Source of the DNA: Acidimicrobiaceae bacterium
GTDB lineage: Bacteria; Actinomycetota; Acidimicrobiia; Acidimicrobiales; Bog-793
Reading direction: 5' to 3'
Length of the DNA stretch: 7,149 bases
Assembly: GCA_027306715.1 (NCBI GenBank)
Contig: DAHUZG010000098.1
Span: forward strand, 1-7,149
This document shows, piece by piece, positions 1 through 5,008 of this stretch (the stretch's first letter is position 1; each line of letters starts with the position of its first letter). Under the pieces are notes generated by a model. The model saw nothing but the letters and a program-made list of their open reading frames with translations. It was not told the origin of the DNA and ran no database searches. The position numbers were made by a program, and so were the translations under genes.

Positions 1-31
1 CTCTCACTGCCCGTCAGCGGCCGCGATTCCT

Positions 32-53
32 GTGTCAGATCCGTGTCAGATCC
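32..53. repeat. 11-bp perfect tandem repeat, two copies
   Basis: The unit GTGTCAGATCC occurs twice without a spacer (32-42 and 43-53). It lies about 55 bases beyond the 3' end of the tRNA. Its first copy overlaps a 14-base stretch (25-38) that recurs with one base missing at 2761-2773 beside the tRNA relic. Function is unknown; it could be slippage, a protein-binding repeat, or the trace of a recombination site. Confidence 0.8.
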
Positions 54-84
54 CCGAGTTCTAGCAACAAGACTGTTACTTCAT

Positions 85-97
85 AGGTCTCTGACCT
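85..97 (-). terminator. small hairpin 3' of tRNA-Val (possible terminator)
   Basis: A 5-bp perfect stem (AGGTC/GACCT) with a 3-base loop starts about 10 bases after the CCA end of the tRNA on the minus strand. There is no clear run of T after it, so a role in termination or 3' processing is only a guess from position. The stem is short enough to be chance. Confidence 0.2.
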
Positions 98-106
98 GCC
101 TGTCTA

Positions 107-183
107 TGGTGGGCGCTACAGGACTCGAACCTGTGACCTCAGCCGTGTGAAGGCTGCGCTCTAACCACCTGAGCCAAGCGCCC
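107..183 (-). tRNA. tRNA-Val (anticodon CAC)
   Basis: This is a complete 77-nt cloverleaf read on the minus strand. The 7-bp acceptor stem GGGCGCT/AGCGCCC pairs perfectly. The D stem is GCTC/GAGC. The 5-bp anticodon stem CAGCC/GGCTG closes the 7-base loop TTCACAC, which places anticodon CAC at 147-149 and so reads the valine codon GUG. The variable loop is AGGTC, and the T stem ACAGG/CCTGT encloses TTCGAGT. The discriminator base is A and the CCA end is encoded in the DNA (107-109). It lies 153 bp downstream of the propeller gene in the same orientation. I did not find a convincing promoter in the spacer, so it may have its own weak-consensus promoter or be read from upstream. A partial copy of its 5' half lies at 2779-2818. 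Confidence 0.97.
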
Positions 184-264
184 GCATCTCTCGTCCGCGA
201 TCTGCACCTTTGGAGCCGCTGTCCGGCGACTTCCTCGCTGCACTCCGCTTCGACAGGGCACTAC

Positions 265-294
265 CGTACCCCGCGGCCACGTACCCCGCGGCCA
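265..294. repeat. 15-bp perfect tandem repeat, two copies
   Basis: CGTACCCCGCGGCCA is repeated exactly (265-279 and 280-294), and the next two bases (CG) continue the match. It lies about 80-110 bases upstream of the tRNA 5' end on the minus strand, where promoter or upstream activating sequences of a tRNA could lie. Each unit contains the palindrome CCGCGG. It could equally be a replication-slippage product. Confidence 0.85.
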
Positions 295-306
295 CGGAGC
301 CGCGCT

Positions 307-321
307 CGCGCAACAAGCGCG
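307..321 (-). terminator. GC-rich hairpin after the propeller gene (weak terminator candidate)
   Basis: A 5-bp stem CGCGC/GCGCG with loop AACAA lies 16 bases beyond the stop codon of the minus-strand gene. No T-run follows, as is common in high-GC actinobacteria, so this is a positional guess only. Confidence 0.25.
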
Positions 322-336
322 CCCACCGCCAGATGG

Positions 337-2676
337 TCAACCCGAGAGCCTGATGCGGTCCAGGACGCCCGGCACGCCGGGAGCGGAGGACACCAGGAAC
401 AGGTCGTCGCCCGCGATGGCTGCATCGTGATCGCCGATGTGGTCGTCGTGTACTCGCCAGAGCTGCGCCAGCGGGACCTTCGCCACGGTAGAGATGGCGC
501 CCGTGAGGGGGTCGATGTGGGTTACCCGCCACGGGGTCACGGCTGATGGGTCTGGATCGGAGCCTATCTCGACCGTCGAGTAGAGCCCCGTGGCGGCATC
601 ACCGGTCACCCAGCCACCCCCGAGGCCGTGGTCCGAGACGTCGAGCGCCGTGGTCGTCGTCGACTCGTCGAGCTTGATGATCCGGCACGGGTGCCCGAGA
701 GGACGCGCGCAGACATCGCTCACGAGATTCCGACCATCGCCGGCCATCCAGTCGACGACGCTGAGATCAGAAGGACCCCGCATGACGACACGGGCTGTCT
801 TGGCGCCGATGCCGACGTGGTAGATGGCGGCGTTTCCGTTGACATTGATCTCGTTCACGACCCCGAGGTAGAGCCCCGAGGAATCGGCCGCGATCACGGG
901 GCGCAGCATCATCGGGACGGGCGTGGACTGCTCTAGCGCGCCCGTGCTCGACGAGACTCGGAAGACCATTGGGCCACGCGCTGTGCCGGCCTCGTAGACC
1001 CACACCGAGCCGGCGGCCTCGGCCCACTCGAGACGCGTGCCGGAGTTGTCCTGGTAGAGCGCGATGACCGGCCCGAGGTGCACCGTCGCGCTGGATGGGT
1101 CGAGACGTGCGATGCGCACCTCGGAATAGTCGATCCGTGCCGCCGTCTCGTACGGCGCGACGAGCTGGCCGTTGAGAGTGGGGTCGTCGCAGGCGCGACG
1201 CGCCGGCGTCGAGACCGACAAGGTGGCCGGGTCGAGCACCGCCTCGTAGCAGGCGAGCACCGCTCCGTACCGGTTCGTCGTGGTGCCCGAGAGCTCGAGG
1301 GCGCCACTCGAGGTGGCGAAGACCTGCGAGAAGCTGGCGCCGGCGGGGAGAGTGACCGAGCTCACCCGCGGCTGGCTCGCCGGCGGGGCAGTCGCCCCGC
1401 CGGAGCCCGGGCCGGCGTGACCGGCCGCCCCGGCAACTGTCGATGCCGTGGTGCCGTCGGCGCCCGCGACGGCGTGCCAGCTGGCCCCCCCGTCGCTCGT
1501 CGCCAGCAGCTCGGTGCCGGCGGCGAGGTCGCCGCCCGACAGCGGCTCGCCGATCGCGAGCCCGTCGAACGCGCTTGTCAGATCGAGAGCGAAGGTGTCA
1601 GTGAGCGGCAGCTTGCCGGCACTCGTGCGCGCCACCAGGCCGCTCGGGAGCACGAAGAAGGCGGACAGCTGGTGGGGTGGGATGCCGCCGCCGTCATCGA
1701 GGAAGGCAAGGCCCGGACCAACCGGGTCGAAGGCACCACCCGCGGTCGGGGCATACGCGCCGGTCGGCAGCGTCTCGAACCGAGCGCCGCCGTCGTCGGA
1801 GAAGAAGAGGCTCTCCATCATCCCCGTCGGGCAGGCCAGCCACAGGTCCTCGGCGGACTCGGGGCTCGGCTCACAGGGTCCCGGACCGGCTATTGGCGCC
1901 GTCATCCTCTTGTAGCTGGTGCCCTGGTCGCTCGATTCGAGCAGCACGGCGTCATCGCGGACGTTCTCAACGAGCCAGACGTCAGGTCCCCAGGCGCCGA
2001 TTCCGATCGCCTCGCCGTCAAGGCCCGAGGAGTCCGGGATCGTCCGCGTGTCCCACGTCGTCGAGCCGACCGGCGAGCTGGCCAGCCGATAGGTGGCGCA
2101 GCTCGGCGAGAGCGGGCAGCTCATCTCGACGGCGTAGAAGTCGCTCGCCGTGGCCACCATCTGGGTGACCTCATAGCCAGGGGACGCGGTCATGTGCTGC
2201 CAGCTGCGCGCTCCGTCGAAGGTCGCGTAGACGCTTCGCTGGGTTGGGGGTCCCACCACCGCGTAGCCGTCGAGGGCGTTGGCAAAGACAAGCGAATCGA
2301 GCGTGCCGGTCGCCGAGCCCGCGAGCGGTCCGACAGGAGGGACGGCGCGCCGTGCCAGGCCAGTCCCCGCCACGCCGGTCTCCACGACCTCAAGGCAGGG
2401 CTCCGGGCGCCCGTCGCAGGCAGTGACGCCGGCCACCATCGCCTGGCGGCTCGAGCCAAGCGGCGCCAGCAGCTGCGGAGCAAGGGGCTGGACGGCGTGG
2501 GCGCTTCGTGCCGATCGCGGCGTGGCGGGTCCGCGCGAGGAGCTGAGGGTCGAGGCGAGCGCACCGGAGGCCCCGCCGACAACGAGCGCGACGGCCACAA
2601 CTGCCAGCTTGCGTGGCGACGGATGCTCTGGACCGAGTCGGGTTGGGCCGACCGCCACCGCTGACGAAGGGCTCAT
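337..2676 (-). CDS. exported Asp-box (BNR-like) beta-propeller protein, function unknown
   Basis: This 779-residue protein starts at an ATG (2674-2676) with GAGG about 6 bases upstream as a plausible ribosome binding site, and ends in TGA (337-339). Residues 23-42 form a hydrophobic segment after basic residues, ending in GALAS, which fits a Sec signal peptide or signal anchor; there is no lipobox cysteine. Four Asp-box-like motifs are visible: ATFDGARSW (about 152-160), SSDQGTSY (248-255), FSDDGGARF (292-300) and TSDGGASW (393-400). They are typical of sialidase/BNR, VPS10 and photosynthesis-stability-factor-type propellers. Closely spaced cysteine pairs (CDGRPEPC, CPLSPSC, VCARPLGHPC) suggest disulphides and an extracytoplasmic site. 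A Gly/Ala/Pro-rich stretch (about 405-440) separates the Asp-box half from a C-terminal half without Asp-boxes, perhaps a second propeller. I see no sialidase arginine triad, so I would not call it an enzyme. It stands alone, bracketed by tRNA-Val and its relic. Confidence 0.8.
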   Translation of the reverse strand: MSPSSAVAVGPTRLGPEHPSPRKLAVVAVALVVGGASGALASTLSSSRGPATPRSARSAHAVQPLAPQLLAPLGSSRQAMVAGVTACDGRPEPCLEVVETGVAGTGLARRAVPPVGPLAGSATGTLDSLVFANALDGYAVVGPPTQRSVYATFDGARSWQHMTASPGYEVTQMVATASDFYAVEMSCPLSPSCATYRLASSPVGSTTWDTRTIPDSSGLDGEAIGIGAWGPDVWLVENVRDDAVLLESSDQGTSYKRMTAPIAGPGPCEPSPESAEDLWLACPTGMMESLFFSDDGGARFETLPTGAYAPTAGGAFDPVGPGLAFLDDGGGIPPHQLSAFFVLPSGLVARTSAGKLPLTDTFALDLTSAFDGLAIGEPLSGGDLAAGTELLATSDGGASWHAVAGADGTTASTVAGAAGHAGPGSGGATAPPASQPRVSSVTLPAGASFSQVFATSSGALELSGTTTNRYGAVLACYEAVLDPATLSVSTPARRACDDPTLNGQLVAPYETAARIDYSEVRIARLDPSSATVHLGPVIALYQDNSGTRLEWAEAAGSVWVYEAGTARGPMVFRVSSSTGALEQSTPVPMMLRPVIAADSSGLYLGVVNEINVNGNAAIYHVGIGAKTARVVMRGPSDLSVVDWMAGDGRNLVSDVCARPLGHPCRIIKLDESTTTTALDVSDHGLGGGWVTGDAATGLYSTVEIGSDPDPSAVTPWRVTHIDPLTGAISTVAKVPLAQLWRVHDDHIGDHDAAIAGDDLFLVSSAPGVPGVLDRIRLSG

Positions 2677-2688
2677 CCTGGCCTCGAT

Positions 2689-2700
2689 CCGAGAGCTCGG
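2689..2700. promoter_or_regulatory. short dyad upstream of the propeller gene (possible operator)
   Basis: CCGAG and CTCGG form a 5-bp inverted repeat with a 2-base spacer, 13-24 bases upstream of the start codon and just above the putative ribosome binding site. It could be an operator or a small leader hairpin, but a dyad this short in GC-rich DNA is often chance. Confidence 0.2.
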
Positions 2701-2778
2701 TGCTCGAACCCGACGCTACATTCGCGCTGAGCTGAGGTGTTCGCGAGACGCTGCGCGCATGATTCCTGGTCAGGGAGA

Positions 2779-2818
2779 CGTGTGAAGCCTGTGCTCTGAC
2801 CGCCGGAGCCAAGCGCCC
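2779..2818 (-). pseudogene. relic of a tRNA-Val gene (5' half only)
   Basis: Read on the minus strand, this is the first 40 bases of tRNA-Val(CAC): acceptor 5' strand, D arm and anticodon arm down to just past the anticodon. Over 2779-2821 it matches the intact locus 144-186 at 38 of 43 positions. Acceptor strand GGGCGCT and loop TTCACAC are unchanged. The sequence beyond the anticodon loop does not rebuild the anticodon stem, and the variable loop, T arm and 3' acceptor strand are absent, so no functional tRNA can form. Orientation is the same as the intact gene, about 2.6 kb away. It is a decayed tandem copy or a recombination junction. Confidence 0.88.
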
Positions 2819-2834
2819 GCACCTTCTGGAGCCG
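2819..2834. repeat. duplicated 5' flank of the tRNA-Val locus
   Basis: GCACCTTCTGGAGCCG repeats the intact tRNA's upstream flank at 204-218 (GCACCTTTGGAGCCG) with a one-base length difference. In the intact locus it lies 20 bases farther from the tRNA, between two GCA trinucleotides (184-186 and 204-206). The relic copy looks as if those 20 bases were lost between the GCA repeats, or gained in the other copy. The similarity shows that the duplication covered more than the tRNA gene. Confidence 0.7.
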
Positions 2835-2856
2835 ACCGGGGACCGCCTTGTCCTCC

Positions 2857-2862
2857 TAGCCT
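2857..2862 (+). promoter_or_regulatory. -10 box of a leaderless promoter for the acetyltransferase
   Basis: TAGCCT fits the actinobacterial TANNNT -10 consensus and ends 7 bases before the ATG at 2870. That spacing would place the transcription start at or next to the A of the start codon. No Shine-Dalgarno sequence lies immediately upstream of the ATG, which fits a leaderless mRNA. A -35 element is not clear. Confidence 0.55.
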
Positions 2863-2869
2863 GTCGGCC

Positions 2870-4102
2870 ATGGCCACGACGGTCCGCACCATCCGAGCAG
2901 AGGAAGGCGAGGCATGGCTGGCGTGTCCGAGCGTGGCCTTCTTCCGACCGCAGGCACCGGGAGGCGCCGAGCGGTGGTTCGGCGGGGTCGATCTCGAGCG
3001 CACCTGGGGCGCCTTCGAGGGACGACAGGTCGTCGGCACGCTTCGCTCCTTCGCGACGCCGCTCACCGTCCCCGGGCCGGCGCAGCAGCCGGCAGCCGCG
3101 GTGACGGGCGTCTCGGTCCTCCCGACGCACCGCCGCCGCGGCCTGCTCGGGGAGATGCTCCGCAGCGACCTCGCCGCCTCCCGCGAGCGCGAGGAGCCGC
3201 TGGCGATCCTCGTCGCCTCCGAGTGGCCGATCTACGGGCGCTTCGGCTTCGGCATGGCAACCGAGTCGGCGAGCTACCGCATCGACGCCCGGGCGGCTCG
3301 CTTTGGCGCGACAGCACCGGGCAGCGTCGAGCTCGTCGAGGCCGCCGAGGTGGCCGAGCTCGGCCCGCGCCTCCATGCCGAGCACCGGGGGCGGCGGCCG
3401 GGAACGATCGAACGCCCACGGCGCTGGTGGGACCGGATGCTCGGTGTCGATCCCGCGCCCGGCGGCGAGCGCTCACCGAGCTTCCATGCCCTCTACCGCG
3501 ACGCCTCCGGGACGCCGCGAGGCTTCTGCTCGTGGCGGGCGAGCCTCGGCTGGGACGAATTCGGGGTGTCCTGGGCCGGAGGCGGTGCGCTCACCGTTGT
3601 TGACCTCGTCGCCACGAGCGACGACGCCTACGCCGCGCTGTGGCGCTTCTGTTGCGAGGTGGACCTCGTGAGCGAGGTACGGGCGCCGGCGCGGGCGGTC
3701 GACGAGACGCTCCCGCTGCTTCTCGCCGACGGGCGCGTGGTGCAGCAGGTCGAGCGTCACGACTTCCTCTGGGTACGACCCCTCGACGTGGCAGTCGCCC
3801 TCGCCGGTCGGCGCTACGCGGCCCCGGGACGGCTCGTGCTTCGGGTCGAGGACCCGCTCGGCCTCTCCGCTGGCACCTTCCTTCTCGAGGCGGACCCCGG
3901 CGGGGCGACCTGCTGCCCGACGGATCAGTCGCCGCAGATCACCCTCGGAGCAGGCTCCCTCGGATCGATCTACCTCGGCGGGGTGGCACTGCGCCGGCTC
4001 GCCGGGGCTGCCCGTGCCGACGAGCATCAGCCCGGCGCGCTCGATCGTGCCGACGCGATGTTCCACAGCGCAATCGCGCCCTGGTCGGACACCGAGTTCT
4101 GA
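2870..4102 (+). CDS. Eis-like GNAT-family N-acetyltransferase
   Basis: The 410-residue protein transfers an acetyl group from acetyl-CoA to an amine; the substrate cannot be read from sequence (Eis of Mycobacterium tuberculosis acetylates aminoglycosides and protein or polyamine amines). The N-terminal GNAT domain has the acetyl-CoA signature VSVLPTHRRRGLLGEML at 81-97, with R88-x-x-G91 for pyrophosphate binding. IYGRFGFG at 121-128 places Tyr122 where Eis has its general acid Tyr126. WWDRMLG near 186 and the C-terminal sterol-carrier-protein-like domain (LWVRPLDVA near 300, IYLGGVALRRL near 367) follow the Eis order. The chain ends in ...DTEF, so the terminal Phe carboxylate, the catalytic base in Eis, is kept. 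Length is close to Eis (402). The ATG is chosen for its leaderless promoter spacing. It stands alone, 47 bp before the next gene, which has its own -10 box. Confidence 0.93.
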   Translation: MATTVRTIRAEEGEAWLACPSVAFFRPQAPGGAERWFGGVDLERTWGAFEGRQVVGTLRSFATPLTVPGPAQQPAAAVTGVSVLPTHRRRGLLGEMLRSDLAASREREEPLAILVASEWPIYGRFGFGMATESASYRIDARAARFGATAPGSVELVEAAEVAELGPRLHAEHRGRRPGTIERPRRWWDRMLGVDPAPGGERSPSFHALYRDASGTPRGFCSWRASLGWDEFGVSWAGGGALTVVDLVATSDDAYAALWRFCCEVDLVSEVRAPARAVDETLPLLLADGRVVQQVERHDFLWVRPLDVAVALAGRRYAAPGRLVLRVEDPLGLSAGTFLLEADPGGATCCPTDQSPQITLGAGSLGSIYLGGVALRRLAGAARADEHQPGALDRADAMFHSAIAPWSDTEF

Positions 4103-4135
4103 CCGCTCCGGAATGAGGCGGCTACGGACCCGCAC

Positions 4136-4141
4136 TAACCT
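4136..4141 (+). promoter_or_regulatory. -10 box of a leaderless promoter for the membrane protein operon
   Basis: TAACCT matches TANNNT and ends 8 bases before the ATG at 4150, the same geometry as upstream of the acetyltransferase. There is no Shine-Dalgarno sequence between the box and the ATG. A -35 element is not obvious. It would drive the membrane protein and the coupled reductase gene. Confidence 0.55.
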
Positions 4142-4149
4142 GGCAGCCC

Positions 4150-5004
4150 ATGGTCAGCGAGCGCACCGGAGCAGGCCGCCGGCTGCCCCGCCTCGGCCGC
4201 AGGCCCAGCGTGCCGGGCCGCGACGACGCACACGCTAGCGACGACCGGCTCGAGGCCGTCGACGACGACTACGGGGCCGACGAGGCCTACGACGACGAGG
4301 CCTACGACGACGAGGCCGGCACGACCGGCACGGCAGCGGGAGCCACCGGCACCGGCAAGCCCCATTTCCCGCGCACCGCCGCCTCGATCCTCGGCGATTT
4401 CTGGCAGAAGCAGAAGGCGCCGCGCCCGACCGCGAGCCGCGGGACGCGAACGGCGCGTGCACCGTTCACCGCCGAGGAGATCAGCGGCCTCACCGAGCAG
4501 GAGCGCACACTCGGGATCGTCGCGGCACTTCTCTGCGGAGTGCTCTCGCTCGTCCTCTATCTTGCCGTCTGGCGGCACTCGAGCGTGCTCACCCTGCGCC
4601 GCCAGGCCGGTGTCGCGCTCGGCGCGGGGCTCTTCTTCGCCGCCCTCCTCGGCGTCGGCGTCGTGGTTCGGCGCAGGGCCTTGCTCGGCTTCGCCTCGTT
4701 CATGGCCGGGCTCGCCCTCTACAGCTTCGCCGGCATCACCGGCCTGCCGTTCCTCGTCTTCGGCGGGTGGTTGCTCGTCCGGGTGATGAGGGCCTCGAAG
4801 CAACGCCGCGAGGAACAGGGCGGCGCACCGGGCGGCGGCCGCGCCTCGCCGCGCGGAGGGCGCTCTGCATCCTCGAAGGGCGGCGCCAAGTCCGGGGCGA
4901 GCAAGTCCGGCACGGGCAGGTCCGGACCCGCCCGCACGCCGCCGGCGTCCAAGCGCTACACCCCGCCCCGCCGTAGCGGTGCCGGTGCCACGCGCCGGCG
5001 CTAG
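4150..5004 (+). CDS. four-helix membrane protein with acidic N-tail and basic C-tail, function unknown
   Basis: I do not recognise a named family for this 284-residue protein. The N-terminal 120 residues are predicted cytoplasmic and disordered, with an acidic Asp/Glu/Tyr patch (about 37-56) built from a DEAYD repeat. Four hydrophobic segments follow at about 121-141, 153-173, 177-195 and 198-213. The last 70 residues are a Lys/Arg/Ser/Gly tail with SGASKSGTGRSG-like repeats and a KRYTPPRR motif near the end. With four helices both tails would lie on the same side, probably the cytoplasm, where the basic tail could bind lipid head groups or nucleic acid, or the acidic patch of a partner. The ATG is supported by the -10 box 8 bases upstream. 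The stop is 4 bases before the reductase-HAD start, which suggests one operon and possibly a shared membrane-lipid role; that is inferred from adjacency only. Confidence 0.82.
   Translation: MVSERTGAGRRLPRLGRRPSVPGRDDAHASDDRLEAVDDDYGADEAYDDEAYDDEAGTTGTAAGATGTGKPHFPRTAASILGDFWQKQKAPRPTASRGTRTARAPFTAEEISGLTEQERTLGIVAALLCGVLSLVLYLAVWRHSSVLTLRRQAGVALGAGLFFAALLGVGVVVRRRALLGFASFMAGLALYSFAGITGLPFLVFGGWLLVRVMRASKQRREEQGGAPGGGRASPRGGRSASSKGGAKSGASKSGTGRSGPARTPPASKRYTPPRRSGAGATRRR
4279..4317 (+). repeat. 15-bp in-frame tandem repeat coding for DEAYD
   Basis: GACGAGGCCTACGAC occurs twice exactly and is followed by a third partial unit (GACGAGGCC). It encodes the acidic DEAYD repeat in the N-tail of the membrane protein. 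The unit is a multiple of three, so copy-number change would lengthen or shorten the tail without a frameshift. The preceding codons (GACGACTACGGGGCC) look like a diverged related unit. Confidence 0.8.
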
Positions 5005-5008
5005 TGCG

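Larger units (their letters stand above)
1..106. other. intergenic region downstream of tRNA-Val, no gene
   Basis: I find no credible coding sequence in this stretch. It holds an 11-bp tandem repeat and a small hairpin, listed separately. It is visibly more AT-rich than the rest of the window around 60-85. The window begins here, so the end of a neighbouring gene could lie just outside; one minus-strand frame is open from about base 80 to base 1 but has no recognisable start or family signature. Confidence 0.5.
184..336. other. spacer between tRNA-Val and the propeller gene
   Basis: No gene is seen. The spacer contains the tRNA 5' flank (including 204-218, which recurs next to the tRNA relic), a 15-bp tandem repeat at 265-294, and a 5-bp GC-rich hairpin at 307-321 just after the stop codon of the minus-strand gene. 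No clear -35/-10 pair for the tRNA was recognised. Confidence 0.6.
2677..2869. other. divergent intergenic region carrying a tRNA relic
   Basis: This 193-bp region separates the minus-strand propeller gene from the plus-strand acetyltransferase and must carry the promoters of both. It holds the broken tRNA-Val copy (2779-2818), homologues of the tRNA's flanks (2761-2773 and 2819-2834), and the acetyltransferase -10 box (2857-2862). Facing the propeller gene there is a possible TAGCGT -10 on the minus strand (2713-2718) without a good -35, and a dyad CCGAG-AG-CTCGG (2689-2700) between it and the start codon. Confidence 0.6.

Noticed and set aside
1078..2664. 528-codon plus-strand open frame opposite the propeller gene
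   Set aside because: The translation is low-complexity, Arg/Gly/Ala-rich and lacks motifs. The minus strand has a signal peptide, ribosome binding site and Asp-boxes.
337..2676. Calling the propeller protein a sialidase because of its Asp-boxes
   Set aside because: Asp-boxes are structural and occur in many non-enzymatic propellers. I could not see the sialidase arginine triad or the FRIP motif.
2390..3385. 331-codon minus-strand open frame running through the divergent intergenic region
   Set aside because: It covers the tRNA relic, both promoters and the 5' parts of two supported genes, and has no recognisable family signature.
4103..4121. Imperfect hairpin (CCGCTC / GAGGCGG) right after the acetyltransferase stop, considered as a terminator
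   Set aside because: The stem needs a bulge, is only about 6 bp and has no T-run; too weak to list as a terminator.
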